Part shown: piece after piece, positions 43,641-53,259 of the stretch
How the letters are laid out: each line of letters opens with the position of its first letter
How positions within the stretch are numbered: the first letter of the stretch is position 1
Source: Nonomuraea sp. MG754425
GTDB taxonomy: Bacteria; Actinomycetota; Actinomycetes; Streptosporangiales; Streptosporangiaceae
Assembly: GCF_021699195.1 (NCBI RefSeq)
Contig: NZ_SSXE01000008.1
Span: 1 to 64,000, forward strand
DNA: 64,000 bases
Direction of reading: 5' to 3'
Translations under genes and position numbers: made by a program
The notes under the pieces: model-generated
What the model was told of the DNA's origin: nothing
The model's database searches: none
Seen by the model: the letters and a program-made list of their open reading frames with translations, nothing else

Positions 43641-46600
43641 TCACAGCCGCCAGACGATCTCCTCGGCGGGCCGGTAACGGCAGGTGGACCCGGTGGAGAC
43701 GGACGCGCGCAGGTGGGCGGCCAGCTCGGGGTGGGCCTGGTCGAGCTTGCGAAGGGTGTCGCGGATCCGCGCGGTGACGGTCTTGCGGGCGCGCTCGGCC
43801 TCGTCGCCCAGCCGGCGGGTGCGCCCGCCCAGCCCGGCCGCCGCCCGCAGCTCGGCCAGCAGCGCCGCCCGCTCCCGGTCGAGCCCGGCCGCCCGGTCGT
43901 CGTCGCCCACTTCGGCGGCGCGGTCGATCTCCTCGTCGAGCCGCGCCAGGTGGTGGCGGTAGCGCGCCTTGGCCTCCTCGTCGAGCACCGGGTCGCCGCC
44001 CAGGCGACGGGCCGCGACGACGACCGCGCCGCCCTCCGGGGCCAGCAGCGCCACGGCGGGCACGTCGACGCCCGGCCGGCCCAGCAGGGTGTGCAGGTCG
44101 CGCAGGCCCTTGGCGTCGGGCAGGTGGGCCGTCCGCCCGGCGAACACCAGCGACCACACCGCCCCGTCAGGCCGGAACTCCCCGGCAGGCCCGCCCGGCA
44201 CCGGCCCCGCACCATCGGTCTGGAACTCTCCGCCGGTTCCACCCGGAGTGGGTCCCCCGTCGGGGTTGCCCGGCACAGGCCCCGCACCATCGGCCCGGAA
44301 CTCTCCGCCGGTTCCACCCGGAGTGGGTCCCCCGCCGGGGTTGCCCGGAGCCGGTCCCGCGCTGTCGGCCCGGAACTTCCCGGCGGGCTCGCCCGGAGAT
44401 GGTCCCGCGTCGTCGGGCGGGAACTCTCCGCCGGGGTTGCCTGGAGTCGGTCGCGGGCCGTTGGGCCGGGATTCTCCGCCAGGGGTCGGTCTCCCGCCGT
44501 CGGGGCTGGCCGGAGACGGTTGTGGCCGGTGGCCTGGTGCGGTTTCGGCGGTCGTTCGTGCCAGGTCGCCAAAGGCTGGGTCGGGTGGGGTGGGGAGCAG
44601 GTGCGGCAGCACCTGTCGCATCCCCAGCTCGGCCGCGTCCCGGCGGGCTCCTTCCGCCAGCTCCCGGGCCGCCTCCGCGTCGCCGGGCGCGCCGCGGGAG
44701 CGCAGCGTCTCGGCCAGGTGGCCGCGGGCCAGCACCGACCACGGCCGCGCCCGCATGGCGTCGGCCGCGCGGTAGGCGGCGGTGAGCTCCTCGACGGCCT
44801 CCGCCCACCGCCCCTGCGCCGCGTCGACGAGACCGAGCCATAGGTCGTAGGGGCCGCTGATCTCCCAGCCGAACACCGCCACCACCCACCGCCCCCGATG
44901 CGGCGCGAGCCGGGCCCGCGCGCGGGCGCACAGCTCGGGATCACGGCCGGCCGCGGCCAGCTCGGCCTGGACGCGCAGCCAGATCGGCTGGATCATGCGG
45001 TCGTCGGGCTCCTCGTCGCCGGCCCGGCGCAGCGCGGTGCCGAGGTCGCCGGTACGCAACGCGGTCAGCGCCTCCAGCAGGTGCACGCAGGGATGGCCGC
45101 TGCCCCTGAGCCGGCGCAGCAGCTCCTCCAGCCCGCCGGTCTCGCCCCTGAGCGACGTCAGCACCCAGCGGTGATGGTCGAGCATGAAGCCGAAGTGCTC
45201 GCGCCCGGTATCGGGATCGACGGCCGCCAGCAGGGACTCGGCCTCGGCGAAGCGCCCTTCGAGGCCCGCGACGATGCTTTCGTCGATGTCGGTGGTCATC
45301 ACGAGGTGCGGGCGCTCGCTGCGCCGGCCCCTGGCGGCGTAGGCGTGGAACTCGTCGAGGTAGCGCGGCTCGCCCTGCTCGGCCAGCGCCACCCAGCGCA
45401 GGGCGCGGGCGAAGTGTTCGAGCTCGCGGTCGGCGGTGCGCTGGGCCACGTCGATCAGCTCGCCCGTCAGCGCCACCCGCTCGGCGGCCGTGCCCGGCCC
45501 CCAGATGATGTCGTGGTGTGTCCAGAGGCTGAAGGCCAGCGCGTCGTCGTCGCCGCCCTTCCTGGCCAGGCTGCCCAGCCGCAGCACCAGGGCGATCGCC
45601 AGCCCGTCGTCGGGCACCGGGCCGCCGATCAGCCTGCGGTGGGCGTCTCGGAGCCGGTCGAGGGCCTGCTCCTGGCCGTAGTGGCGGTGGAAGACCAGCG
45701 CGACGCGGGCGGGCAGTTCGGGGTCGTCGAGGTCGCGGGCGATGGCGTCGGCCTCGTCGAACAGCCGCCTGGCCGCCTCGTGCTCGCCGTCGTGGTGCAG
45801 CTCCCGGCCCAGGTCGAGGGCGATCATGCCGCGCCGGCGCGGGCTCGCCGCGCTCAGCTCGTACGCCCTGCGCAAATGCCCGCGCTGCTCCTCCGCCGCG
45901 AAGCGCCCCTTGGCCGCGCGGGCGGCGTCGAGCAGCAGCACGATGGCCCGCTCGGGGTCGAGCCGGTCACCGGCGAGGTAGGCGTGCCTGGCGAGCTCGC
46001 CGGGCGGCAGCCGCCCGGCCGGGCCCGGCGCGCCCTCCACGGCGGCCACCGCGGCGGCGTGCAGGTCGCGCGGGTCGGCGAGGGAGTCGTAGAGCGTCTC
46101 GCGGACCAGGTCGTGGGCGAAGGCGAACACGCCGCCGCCCCTGGTCACCACCAGCCTGGCCACGACGGCCAGCTCCAGCAGCCGATCGACGTGCGCGGCC
46201 GGGGCCGCGACGGTCGCGGCCAGCACCTGCCGGTGGAACTCCCGCCCCAGCACCGCGGCGGCCGGCAGCAGCCCGGCCACCTGGGGCGGCAGCAGCGACA
46301 GCCGCCGCAGCAGCGCGTCGCGAACGCCGGGCGCGACGGCGGTGGCCGAGCCGCCGCTGCGCCACAGCCGGGAGGTCTGCTCGACGAAGAACGGGTTGCC
46401 GCCCGTGCGCAGGTGGACCTCCTCGACCAGCTCGGGCGGCGGGTCGTGGCCCGCCGTGCGGGCCATGAGCGCGGCGACGCCCGCCCGGTCGAGCCCGGTG
46501 AGCGTGATCGTGGTGGCCTTGGCCACGAGCGGCGACAGCAGGTCGCGCAGCGGATGATCGACCGGCTCCACCTCGGCGTCGCGGTAGGTGCCGATCAGCA

Positions 46601-47123
46601 GCAGCCGCTCGAACCAGGTCTGCCGGGCCGCGAACTCCAGCAGCCGCAGCGAGGCCGGGTCGGCGGCGTGCAGGTCGTCGATGACGACCACGACCGGACG
46701 CCGCTGCGCCAGCGCGACCAGGGCGGAGGTGACCGCGTCGAAGACCCGGAAGCCGTCGGCGGCCGGCTCGCCGGACGGGCGGGCCTCACCGAGCAGGGCG
46801 GTCAGGCTGCCACCCGCCGCGCTCTCCGCCTCCGCCCACTCCCCGGGCTCGGCCGCGCGCCGCAGCGCCCTGATGACCTGCACCCACGGCCAGTAGCCGG
46901 GGGCGCCGCCGGAATCCCAGCAGGCGCCGCCGGCCACCAGCGCGCCGCGCCGCCTGGCCTCGCCCACCATGCCGGCGACCAGCGTGGTCTTGCCGATGCC
47001 GGCCTCGCCGGTGACCAGCACCAGGCCGCCGTGGCTGTCGATGAGCCTGCCGATCTCGGCACGCAGCAGCGCGGCGGGGTGCTCCCTGCCGATGAGCTCG
47101 TGTGCCGCGATGTCCGTAGGCAT
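43641..47123 (-). CDS. Large AAA ATPase with TPR region, repeat linker and conserved C-terminal domain
   Basis: A 1160-residue cytoplasmic protein. The N-terminal LAL/AAA_16 ATPase has LIGREHPAALLRAEI, Walker A LVTGEAGIGKTTLVAGM and Walker B PVVVVIDDLHAADPASLRLL. A long TPR-like helical region follows. Residues of about 885-987 are a Gly/Pro-rich linker of 25-residue repeats. The last 160 residues are a separate helical domain (AVWSLVFAGRTAHLPDAKGL ... DEEAKARYRHHLARLDEEID ... ERARKTVTARIRDTLRKLDQ ... STGSTCRYRPAEEIVWRL). This domain is found at the end of several actinobacterial AAA/cyclase-type proteins and has no LuxR HTH. The protein may be a signalling ATPase rather than a direct DNA-binding activator; its partner is unknown. 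Confidence 0.88.
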   Translation of the reverse strand: MPTDIAAHELIGREHPAALLRAEIGRLIDSHGGLVLVTGEAGIGKTTLVAGMVGEARRRGALVAGGACWDSGGAPGYWPWVQVIRALRRAAEPGEWAEAESAAGGSLTALLGEARPSGEPAADGFRVFDAVTSALVALAQRRPVVVVIDDLHAADPASLRLLEFAARQTWFERLLLIGTYRDAEVEPVDHPLRDLLSPLVAKATTITLTGLDRAGVAALMARTAGHDPPPELVEEVHLRTGGNPFFVEQTSRLWRSGGSATAVAPGVRDALLRRLSLLPPQVAGLLPAAAVLGREFHRQVLAATVAAPAAHVDRLLELAVVARLVVTRGGGVFAFAHDLVRETLYDSLADPRDLHAAAVAAVEGAPGPAGRLPPGELARHAYLAGDRLDPERAIVLLLDAARAAKGRFAAEEQRGHLRRAYELSAASPRRRGMIALDLGRELHHDGEHEAARRLFDEADAIARDLDDPELPARVALVFHRHYGQEQALDRLRDAHRRLIGGPVPDDGLAIALVLRLGSLARKGGDDDALAFSLWTHHDIIWGPGTAAERVALTGELIDVAQRTADRELEHFARALRWVALAEQGEPRYLDEFHAYAARGRRSERPHLVMTTDIDESIVAGLEGRFAEAESLLAAVDPDTGREHFGFMLDHHRWVLTSLRGETGGLEELLRRLRGSGHPCVHLLEALTALRTGDLGTALRRAGDEEPDDRMIQPIWLRVQAELAAAGRDPELCARARARLAPHRGRWVVAVFGWEISGPYDLWLGLVDAAQGRWAEAVEELTAAYRAADAMRARPWSVLARGHLAETLRSRGAPGDAEAARELAEGARRDAAELGMRQVLPHLLPTPPDPAFGDLARTTAETAPGHRPQPSPASPDGGRPTPGGESRPNGPRPTPGNPGGEFPPDDAGPSPGEPAGKFRADSAGPAPGNPGGGPTPGGTGGEFRADGAGPVPGNPDGGPTPGGTGGEFQTDGAGPVPGGPAGEFRPDGAVWSLVFAGRTAHLPDAKGLRDLHTLLGRPGVDVPAVALLAPEGGAVVVAARRLGGDPVLDEEAKARYRHHLARLDEEIDRAAEVGDDDRAAGLDRERAALLAELRAAAGLGGRTRRLGDEAERARKTVTARIRDTLRKLDQAHPELAAHLRASVSTGSTCRYRPAEEIVWRL
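44165..44490 (-). repeat. 75-bp tandem repeats encoding a Gly/Pro linker
   Basis: The clearest two copies start at 44222 and 44297 (75 bp period). They read as units such as GPTPGGTGGEFRADGAGPVP plus GNPDG. Two or three degenerate copies flank them. The two best copies are nearly identical for about 50 bp, which suggests recent duplication. Confidence 0.8.
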
Positions 47124-47169
47124 GACGCTTGCACGCTATCCGCCCGGACCGACATTTTCCCAAGCGCCG

Positions 47170-48360
47170 CTACCAGGTCACCTCCAGGGAGCTGAGCCCG
47201 TAGACGACGGAGGAGACGCGGAAGCCCGGCTCGGCGTCCGCGACGCGCAGCTTCGGGAACCGCTGGAGCAGCGCGGGGAAGGCGATGCGCAACTCCATGC
47301 GGGCCAGCGGGGCGCCCAGGCAGTGGTGCACGCCGTGGCCGAAGGCGAGGTGGCCGGGCGCGCCGCGGCTGAGGTCGAACGCGTCCGCGTCCGGCAGGAA
47401 CGACGGGTCCCTGTTGGCGGCGGGCAGGGTGACGAGCACCAGGTCGCCCTCCTCGATCCGCTGCCCGCCGACCTCGGTGTCGCGGGTCGCGACCTTGGTG
47501 GTGCCCGAGTTGACGATGCTGAGCCAGCGCAGCAGCTCCTCCACCGTCGCGTCGATCCGCTCGGGCTCCTTCCTGAGCAGGTCGAGCTGCTCGGGGTGGC
47601 GCAGCAGGGCGAGCGTGCCCAGGGAGAGCATGTTGGAGGTGGTCTCGTGCCCGGCGAACAGCAGCAGCCCGCCGATCCCGACCAGCTCGTCGGTGGACAG
47701 GTCGTCGCCGTGCTCGCGGACGAGCATGCCGAGCAGTTCCTCGCCGGGGTCGGCCTGGATGCGCGCGACCAGGCTCTCCATGTACGCGCGCTGCTCGAAC
47801 TGGAGCATCATGCGCTCCTGGCCGGGCACGGACATGTCGAGCATCCTGGCGGTGCGCCGCTGGAAGACCTCGCGGTCCTCGGACGGCACCCCGAGCAGCT
47901 CGGAGATCACCAGCGACGGGATCGGCAGCGCGAACGACGGCACCAGGTCGGCGGGCGCGCCCGCAGCCTCCAGGGCGTCGAGGTGCTCGTCCACGATGCG
48001 CCTGACGCGCTGCTCCATCCGGTTGATGCGGCGGATGGTGAACTCCGGCGTCAGCATCCTGCGCAGCCGCGTGTGCTCGGGCGGGTCCACGCCGAGCAGG
48101 TTGCCCGCACGTACCTTGGCGATCTGCTCCTCCGTCATGGGCGGCGCTCCGGGCAGCCGGGCGATGTTCTGCGGGGCGATCTTGAACCGCTCCGCGTCGC
48201 CCAGCACCTCCCGCACGTCGGCGTAGCGGGTCACGAGCCAGGCCTCGGAGCCGAACGCCGTGGTGATCCGTTTGACGCGGTCGTCGTCCCGGGCGGACGC
48301 CAGCTCCGGCGCCGGGTGGAACTCCACCCGCCGCATATGTAACGGCATCGTCTCGCTCAT
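47170..48360 (-). CDS. Cytochrome P450
   Basis: A 396-residue soluble bacterial P450. I-helix oxygen-binding motif LLLFAGHETTSNML; K-helix ExxR in TVEELLRW; heme-binding loop HLAFGHGVHHCLGAPLAR with the thiolate ligand at C347; meander segment DPSFLPDADAFDLSRGAPGH. It would hydroxylate a small hydrophobic or natural-product substrate with electrons from ferredoxin partners, none of which is encoded here. ATG 48360 is preferred because GGAGG lies eight bases before it. It diverges from a PheA/TfdB-type FAD monooxygenase and may share a promoter region with it. Confidence 0.94.
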   Translation of the reverse strand: MSETMPLHMRRVEFHPAPELASARDDDRVKRITTAFGSEAWLVTRYADVREVLGDAERFKIAPQNIARLPGAPPMTEEQIAKVRAGNLLGVDPPEHTRLRRMLTPEFTIRRINRMEQRVRRIVDEHLDALEAAGAPADLVPSFALPIPSLVISELLGVPSEDREVFQRRTARMLDMSVPGQERMMLQFEQRAYMESLVARIQADPGEELLGMLVREHGDDLSTDELVGIGGLLLFAGHETTSNMLSLGTLALLRHPEQLDLLRKEPERIDATVEELLRWLSIVNSGTTKVATRDTEVGGQRIEEGDLVLVTLPAANRDPSFLPDADAFDLSRGAPGHLAFGHGVHHCLGAPLARMELRIAFPALLQRFPKLRVADAEPGFRVSSVVYGLSSLEVTW

Positions 48361-48535
48361 ATGCATCCCCTCCGTGATTCCTAACGTTTGGTTGCACGCT
48401 ACTGAGCCGGGCGAGCCTCCACTAGTTGCGAGTTTCAATTGTTGTCAGGTCGTACCACCTCCTTCCTGCGTTCCTTGACGCGGATCGAACGGGCCGCGGA
48501 CTATACCTGCGACCACCCGGACGAAGAGGACATCC

Positions 48536-50050
48536 ATGGACCTGGTACGGCACGTTCCCGGCTCCGTGCCGGTGCTGATCGCCGGAGGCGGGCCCGTCGG
48601 CCTGGCGACCGCGGTGGAGCTGGCCCATCACGGTGTGCGCTGCCTGGTGGTGGAGCCGCGCGAGACGGTGTCGTGGCTGCGCCCGCGCGCCAAGACCACC
48701 TCGGCGCGCTCGATGGAGCTGCTGCGCAGGTGGGGGCTGGCCCAGGTGCTGCGCGCGCGGGCGCCGCTGGCGGTGTCGTGGTCGGACGAGGCGGTGTTCG
48801 TCACCGGCCTGCTCGGACGGGAGATCACCCGCATCGGCGGCTGCTTCGGCCTCGACCTGATCGGCTCCGACCTGGCCGCAGAACCGGGCCAGCAGGTGCC
48901 GCAGCCGCTCGTCGAGGAGGTGCTGCGGGAGGCAGTCGGCGACGCGCTGCTGACCGGCTGGCAGGTGGCCGGCCTGCGGGAGGACGCCGACGGGGTCACG
49001 GTGCGGATCACGTCCGGCGGCCGAGAGCGCGAGGTGCGCGCCCGGTACGTCGTGGGCTGCGACGGCCCGCGCGGCGTGACCAGGGACGCCATCGGCGCCC
49101 GCTACGAGGGCCGCCAGGACGCCCGCCCCAACTTCAACATCGTCTTCCGCGCCCCCGGCCTGGCCGAGCGCATGCCGCACGGCCCCGCCGTGCACTACTG
49201 GGTGCTGAACCCGGCCCAGCCCGGCATGCTCGGCCGCCTCGACCTCGACGACACCTGGTGGTGCATCGCCCAGGGAGTGCGGGCCGCGGACGCCGACCCC
49301 GTACGCCTGGTGCGCAACCTGGCCGGCGCCGACATCGACGTGGAGATCCTGGCCACCGACCCGTGGACGGCCCGGATGCTGCTGGCCGACCGGTACGCCG
49401 GCGGCCGGGTCTTCCTGGCCGGCGACGCGGCCCACCAGAACCCGCCCTACGGGGGACACGGGTTCAACACCGGCATCGGGGACGCGGTCAACATCGGCTG
49501 GAAGCTGGCCGCCGTGCTGCTGGGGTGGGCCCCCGCGCGGCTGCTGGCCACGTACGAGAGCGAGCGCCGGCCGGTCGCCGCCGCCACGATCGAGGCCGCC
49601 GCCGCGAACATGGCCACCCTCGCCCCGGAGTTGGCCGACCCGGCGCTGATGGGGGAGGAGGCCGAGTTCGAGAAGGTGCGCCCGCTGGTGGCGGAGGCGG
49701 TGCGCAGGACCAAGGACAGCGAGTTCCACAGCCTGGACCTGGTGCTGGGCTACACGTACGCGGGCTCGTCCATCGTCGCCTCCGGGACCGGGGAGCGGCT
49801 GCCGCACCGGTGGCTGGCCCCCGGAGAGTCGTTGTACGACCGGCTGGGCCCCGCGTTCAGCCTGGTCGGCGACCAGGAGACGCCAGGCGCCGCCGTGGTG
49901 GTGGCGCAGGCCGGGGAACTGGGGGTGCCGTTGCGGGTGGTGGACCTGCCCGGGGAGTCGCTCGCGCTGGTGCGGCCGGACCAGCACGTCGCCTGGCGCG
50001 GCGGCGACCCCTCGAGGGCCCTGCGCGTGGCACTCGGCCACGAGCGGTGA
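48536..50050 (+). CDS. FAD-dependent monooxygenase (PheA/TfdB family)
   Basis: A 504-residue flavin hydroxylase with the usual three parts. FAD motif VPVLIAGGGPVGLATAVELA; DG motif VVGCDGPRGVTRDAIG; GD motif VFLAGDAAHQNPPYGGHGFN followed by TGIGDAVNIGWKLAAVLL. The C-terminal thioredoxin-like domain ends RVVDLPGESLALVRPDQHVA. It would add a hydroxyl group to an aromatic or polyketide substrate with NAD(P)H and oxygen; inactivation of a drug such as rifamycin-like compounds is possible but not shown. GAAGAGGA fixes ATG 48536. It is divergent from the P450 and convergent with the DrrB gene. Confidence 0.92.
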   Translation: MDLVRHVPGSVPVLIAGGGPVGLATAVELAHHGVRCLVVEPRETVSWLRPRAKTTSARSMELLRRWGLAQVLRARAPLAVSWSDEAVFVTGLLGREITRIGGCFGLDLIGSDLAAEPGQQVPQPLVEEVLREAVGDALLTGWQVAGLREDADGVTVRITSGGREREVRARYVVGCDGPRGVTRDAIGARYEGRQDARPNFNIVFRAPGLAERMPHGPAVHYWVLNPAQPGMLGRLDLDDTWWCIAQGVRAADADPVRLVRNLAGADIDVEILATDPWTARMLLADRYAGGRVFLAGDAAHQNPPYGGHGFNTGIGDAVNIGWKLAAVLLGWAPARLLATYESERRPVAAATIEAAAANMATLAPELADPALMGEEAEFEKVRPLVAEAVRRTKDSEFHSLDLVLGYTYAGSSIVASGTGERLPHRWLAPGESLYDRLGPAFSLVGDQETPGAAVVVAQAGELGVPLRVVDLPGESLALVRPDQHVAWRGGDPSRALRVALGHER

Positions 50051-50065
50051 CCCCCGAGGGCTCGC

Positions 50066-50902
50066 TCACTTGCGGTTGTAGAGCCGCATCGTCAGCGTGC
50101 CGAAGACCACGACGAGCACCGCCGACGACACCAGCACCCAGGTGATCTCCCCGGCGTCGGGCGTACCGGCCATCAGCGAGCGGACCGAGCTGACCAGGCG
50201 CGAGATCGGGCTGGCGTTGACGAACGCCTGCAGCCAGCCCGGCATCGTCGAAGGGTCCACGTAGACGTTGCTCAGGAAGGTCAGCGGCATCAGCACGAGC
50301 ATGCTGACCCCCATCACCGACTTCTCGCTGCGCATCAGCAGCCCGAACATCGTCCACACCCACGAGAACGCGAACGAGAACACCAGCAGCAGCGCGATCG
50401 CGCCCACCGCCCCGACGACCCCGCCCTGCGGGCGGAAGCCCATCACCAGCCCGACCAGCAGGATCACCGTCGAGGCCATCAGATAGCGCAGCATGTCGCC
50501 GAGCAGGTAACCGACCATGGTGGACGGCCGCCAGATCGGCAGGGTACGGAAGCGGTCGAAGACCCCCTTCTCGATGTCCTTGTTGACCTCCACGCCGGTG
50601 TACATAGTGATCATCACGACGCTCGTCACCATGATGCCCGGCAGCACGAACTGCAGGTACTCGGTGGGCGAGCCGGCCAGCGCGCCCCCGAACAGGTACG
50701 TGAACATCAGCGTCATCATGATCGGGAACGCCGTCACGTCGAAAAGCTGCTCGGGCACGTGCTTGATCTTCAACATCGCCCGCCAGCCGAACGTCATCGA
50801 CGCCGACCAGGCGCTGGGCCGTGGTGGCCGGGTCGTGGGGGCGAGGACGGCGGCCAGGGTGTCGGTCGCGGGCGCGGTGCCCGCCTCTGTGGTGGCGGTC
50901 AT
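50066..50902 (-). CDS. ABC-2-type drug export permease (DrrB-like)
   Basis: A 278-residue membrane protein with six predicted helices. The DrrB signature region is [20 protein letters not shown] followed by [40 protein letters not shown] is the conserved coupling segment. The late part has [20 protein letters not shown] followed by [20 protein letters not shown]. It forms a half-channel that works with the ATPase encoded just upstream (ATGA overlap) to export hydrophobic compounds. The substrate is unknown; daunorubicin-type efflux is the best-known function of the family. Confidence 0.93.
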   Translation of the reverse strand: MTATTEAGTAPATDTLAAVLAPTTRPPRPSAWSASMTFGWRAMLKIKHVPEQLFDVTAFPIMMTLMFTYLFGGALAGSPTEYLQFVLPGIMVTSVVMITMYTGVEVNKDIEKGVFDRFRTLPIWRPSTMVGYLLGDMLRYLMASTVILLVGLVMGFRPQGGVVGAVGAIALLLVFSFAFSWVWTMFGLLMRSEKSVMGVSMLVLMPLTFLSNVYVDPSTMPGWLQAFVNASPISRLVSSVRSLMAGTPDAGEITWVLVSSAVLVVVFGTLTMRLYNRK

Positions 50903-51870
50903 GCTGCTGCCTCCTCGGTGGTGGCGGGACGGTCGGTGAGGGCGAGGAAGACCTCGTCCAGGCTGGGCTGGCCGAGGGAGAAGTCGTCGACGACGATGCC
51001 GGCGGAGGCCAGGCGGGCCAGCGCGCGGGCGGCCTGCTCGGCCTCGTCGCCCGCGCCGGTGACCCGGGCGGTGAGGGCCACCGGATCGGCCTCCAGGTAG
51101 ACGGGCGTGTTCAGCGCCTCGGCGAGCACCCGCTCGGCCTCGGGCCGGGTGGCGGCGTCGCGGAGACGGACGTGGATCGAGCCGGAGCCGACGGACGACT
51201 TCAGCTCGCCCGGCGTGCCCTCGGCGATGAGCCGGCCGTGGTCGATGACCGCGATGCGCTGCGCCAGCCGGTCGGCCTCCTCCAGGTACTGGGTGGTCAG
51301 CAGCACCGTGGTGCCGTGGGCGACCACGACGCGGACGATGTCCCAGACCTGGTTGCGGCTGCGCGGGTCGAGCCCGGTCGTGGGCTCGTCGAGAAAGAGC
51401 AGGTCGGGGGTGTTGAGGATGCTGGCCGCGATGTCGATGCGCCGCCGCATGCCGCCGGAGTACGTCTTGACCTGCCGCCCGGCCGCCTCCGTCAGCCCGA
51501 ACGCCTCCAGGAGCTGCGCCGCCCGATCGCGCGCGGCCGGCTTGCGGTGGCCGAGCAGGCGGGCGAGCAGGATCAGGTTCTCGGAGCCGGTCATCTCCTC
51601 GTCCACGGAGGCGTACTGGCCGGTCAGGCTGACCCGGGAGCGTACGGCGTCGGCCTCGCGGACCACGTCGTGCCCGAACACGGTCGCCTCGCCGCCGTCG
51701 GGCCGGAGCAGCGTGGCCAGCATGCGGACGGCGGTCGTCTTGCCGGCGCCGTTGGGCCCCAGCACGCCGTACACCGCGCCGGCCGGCACGGACAGGTCGA
51801 GGCCGTCCACGGCGCGTGTGTCGCCGAAGACCTTGACCAGGCCGGAGGTTCGTATCGCCACTTCTGGCAT
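50899..51870 (-). CDS. Drug-export ABC ATPase (DrrA-like)
   Basis: A 323-residue ATPase. Walker [41 protein letters not shown] is the Q-loop region typical of DrrA; signature [19 protein letters not shown]; Walker [22 protein letters not shown]-loop [19 protein letters not shown]. The C-terminal regulatory part ends [20 protein letters not shown], as in DrrA. ATG 51870 with AAGGGA six bases upstream was chosen over ATG 51885. It follows the FMN reductase gene by 11 bases, so the three leftward genes probably form one operon. Confidence 0.94.
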   Translation of the reverse strand: MPEVAIRTSGLVKVFGDTRAVDGLDLSVPAGAVYGVLGPNGAGKTTAVRMLATLLRPDGGEATVFGHDVVREADAVRSRVSLTGQYASVDEEMTGSENLILLARLLGHRKPAARDRAAQLLEAFGLTEAAGRQVKTYSGGMRRRIDIAASILNTPDLLFLDEPTTGLDPRSRNQVWDIVRVVVAHGTTVLLTTQYLEEADRLAQRIAVIDHGRLIAEGTPGELKSSVGSGSIHVRLRDAATRPEAERVLAEALNTPVYLEADPVALTARVTGAGDEAEQAARALARLASAGIVVDDFSLGQPSLDEVFLALTDRPATTEEAAA

Positions 51871-51881
51871 GGGTGATCCCT

Positions 51882-52484
51882 TCATGAGACGTAGGGCTGG
51901 TCGCGCCGCCCCGCCCGCAGCGTGCGGCCCCACCAGGTGAGCTGGTCGAGCAGGGCCGCGACGGCGCGCAGCCGGTCGTCGGTGTCGTGGGGCCGGCAGT
52001 TCCCGGCCGGCCCGGGGTCGTCCGGGCCCGGCTCGGTCATGCCGGGGCCGAGCAGGTCGAGGCCCACCCAGTCGCGCATGGTCACCGCGTGCAGGGCGGA
52101 GAAGACCGTGCGGAGCTGCTCGACGGCGTAGTGGCCGCACGAGCCCGAGCCGTAGGCGACGATGCCGACCGGCTTGGCCTGCCACTCGTCGTAGGCGAAG
52201 TCGATCGCCTGCTTGAGCGAGGCGGGGAAGCTGCGGTTGTACTCGGGGGTCACCACCACGAACGCGTCCGCGACGGCGACGGCCGCCGCGAAGCGCCGCA
52301 TGGACGGCGTCGCCCCCTGCGGGTAGCAGGGCGGGAAGGCGTAGGCGGCCAGGTCGAGCACCTCGATCGCGAGGTCCTCGCGCCGCCGCGCCCGCTCGGC
52401 GAACCAGCCGGCGACCGCGTCGCAGACGCGGCCCGCCCGGGTGCTGCCGACGATCACCGCGACGTTGAGCGGTTCGGCCGTCAT
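51882..52484 (-). CDS. NADPH-dependent FMN reductase-family protein
   Basis: A 200-residue flavodoxin-fold oxidoreductase. The FMN phosphate loop is [20 protein letters not shown] and the second FMN segment is [40 protein letters not shown] supplies the third. It would reduce FMN or quinone-like compounds and could feed the neighbouring flavin monooxygenase or protect against redox stress (inference). It is the first gene of the leftward FMN reductase-DrrA-DrrB unit. It diverges from an AhpD-like gene across a region with inverted repeats of core GCGGAC. Confidence 0.9.
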   Translation of the reverse strand: MTAEPLNVAVIVGSTRAGRVCDAVAGWFAERARRREDLAIEVLDLAAYAFPPCYPQGATPSMRRFAAAVAVADAFVVVTPEYNRSFPASLKQAIDFAYDEWQAKPVGIVAYGSGSCGHYAVEQLRTVFSALHAVTMRDWVGLDLLGPGMTEPGPDDPGPAGNCRPHDTDDRLRAVAALLDQLTWWGRTLRAGRRDQPYVS

Positions 52485-52514
52485 GGTGTCACCCCCTTCA
52501 CCGGGAAGGCGCGA

Positions 52515-52680
52515 GACGGTCCGCTAGATCCGATCTGGCGGACCGTCCGGTACGGCGGGGGCGGTGCGGGATCCGCTCTCGCGGCGTCGCCGGCAGTGAC
52601 GCAGGTCACACGGCGGATCCTGTCACAGGGCGCGCGCCACCGGCATCTCCATGTCCGTAAGCCGGTCGCGGACGGTCCGC
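52515..52680. promoter_or_regulatory. Shared operator set (GCGGACSGTC copies) between FMN reductase and AhpD-like genes
   Basis: GACGGTCCGC (52515-52524) and GCGGACCGTC (52538-52547) form a perfect 10-bp inverted repeat with a 13-base spacer. A third copy, GCGGACGGTCCGC, lies at 52668-52680 near the AhpD-like start. A separate inverted repeat GTGAC-GCAG-GTCAC is at 52596-52609. The arrangement suggests one regulator controlling both divergent units; no regulator gene is adjacent. Confidence 0.6.
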
Positions 52681-52708
52681 CCGGCGCGTGACCCGAATCG
52701 AGGACACC

Positions 52709-53191
52709 ATGACAGAGCGTCTCAACATGTTCGCCAACCAGCTCGGCGCCCGGATCGGCAAGCGGTTCGCCGGTACCGCCATGCTGATCGAGCAGGCGCT
52801 GCCCAAGGTCGTCGTGGAGCTGGTCAACCTCCGCGTCAGCCAGATCAACGGCTGCGGCTACTGCACCGACGCCCACGCCAAGGAGCTCGCGCACGCCGGG
52901 CAGAGCGCGGCGCGCGTCAACCTGGTCGCCACCTGGCGCGAGAGCACCGTGTTCACCGAGGCCGAGCGGGCCGTGCTGGCGCTGGCCGAGGAGGGCACCC
53001 GGCTGGCCGACGCCGCCACGGGCGTGTCCGACGAGACCTGGGCCGAGGTGCGCAAGCACTTCGACGAGGACCAGGTCGTCGCGCTGGTGTCGCAGATCGG
53101 GATGATCAACGCGGCCAACCGGTTCGGCGTCATCCTGCGCACCCCCGGCGGCTCCTACGAGCCCGGCGCGTTCGCCGCCATCGCGGACTGA
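52709..53191 (+). CDS. Carboxymuconolactone decarboxylase-family (AhpD-like) protein
   Basis: A 160-residue alpha-helical protein. The AhpD-core motif is RVSQINGCGYCTDAHAKELA, in which the CxxC pair and following histidine form the peroxidase-type redox centre. LVATWRESTVFTEAERAVLA and VALVSQIGMINAANRFGVIL are the other conserved helices. It would reduce peroxides or act in a thiol redox relay, and forms oligomers in related proteins. GAGGA upstream of ATG 52709 supports the start. Sharing of inverted repeats with the divergent FMN reductase suggests both are induced by the same redox or electrophile signal (inference). Confidence 0.92.
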   Translation: MTERLNMFANQLGARIGKRFAGTAMLIEQALPKVVVELVNLRVSQINGCGYCTDAHAKELAHAGQSAARVNLVATWRESTVFTEAERAVLALAEEGTRLADAATGVSDETWAEVRKHFDEDQVVALVSQIGMINAANRFGVILRTPGGSYEPGAFAAIAD

Positions 53192-53259
53192 CCCTGGGGC
53201 CACCGGTCTTGAGGGCAGGCGCACGCCCCCGGTTCCGGGCCGCGCGGGCGGGTGCGGGG

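Noticed and set aside
48475..48507. TTGACG-N20/21-TATAC as a MerR-type promoter for the flavin monooxygenase
   Set aside because: The spacer would be 20-21 bases with no dyad between the boxes and no MerR gene nearby; too weak to list.
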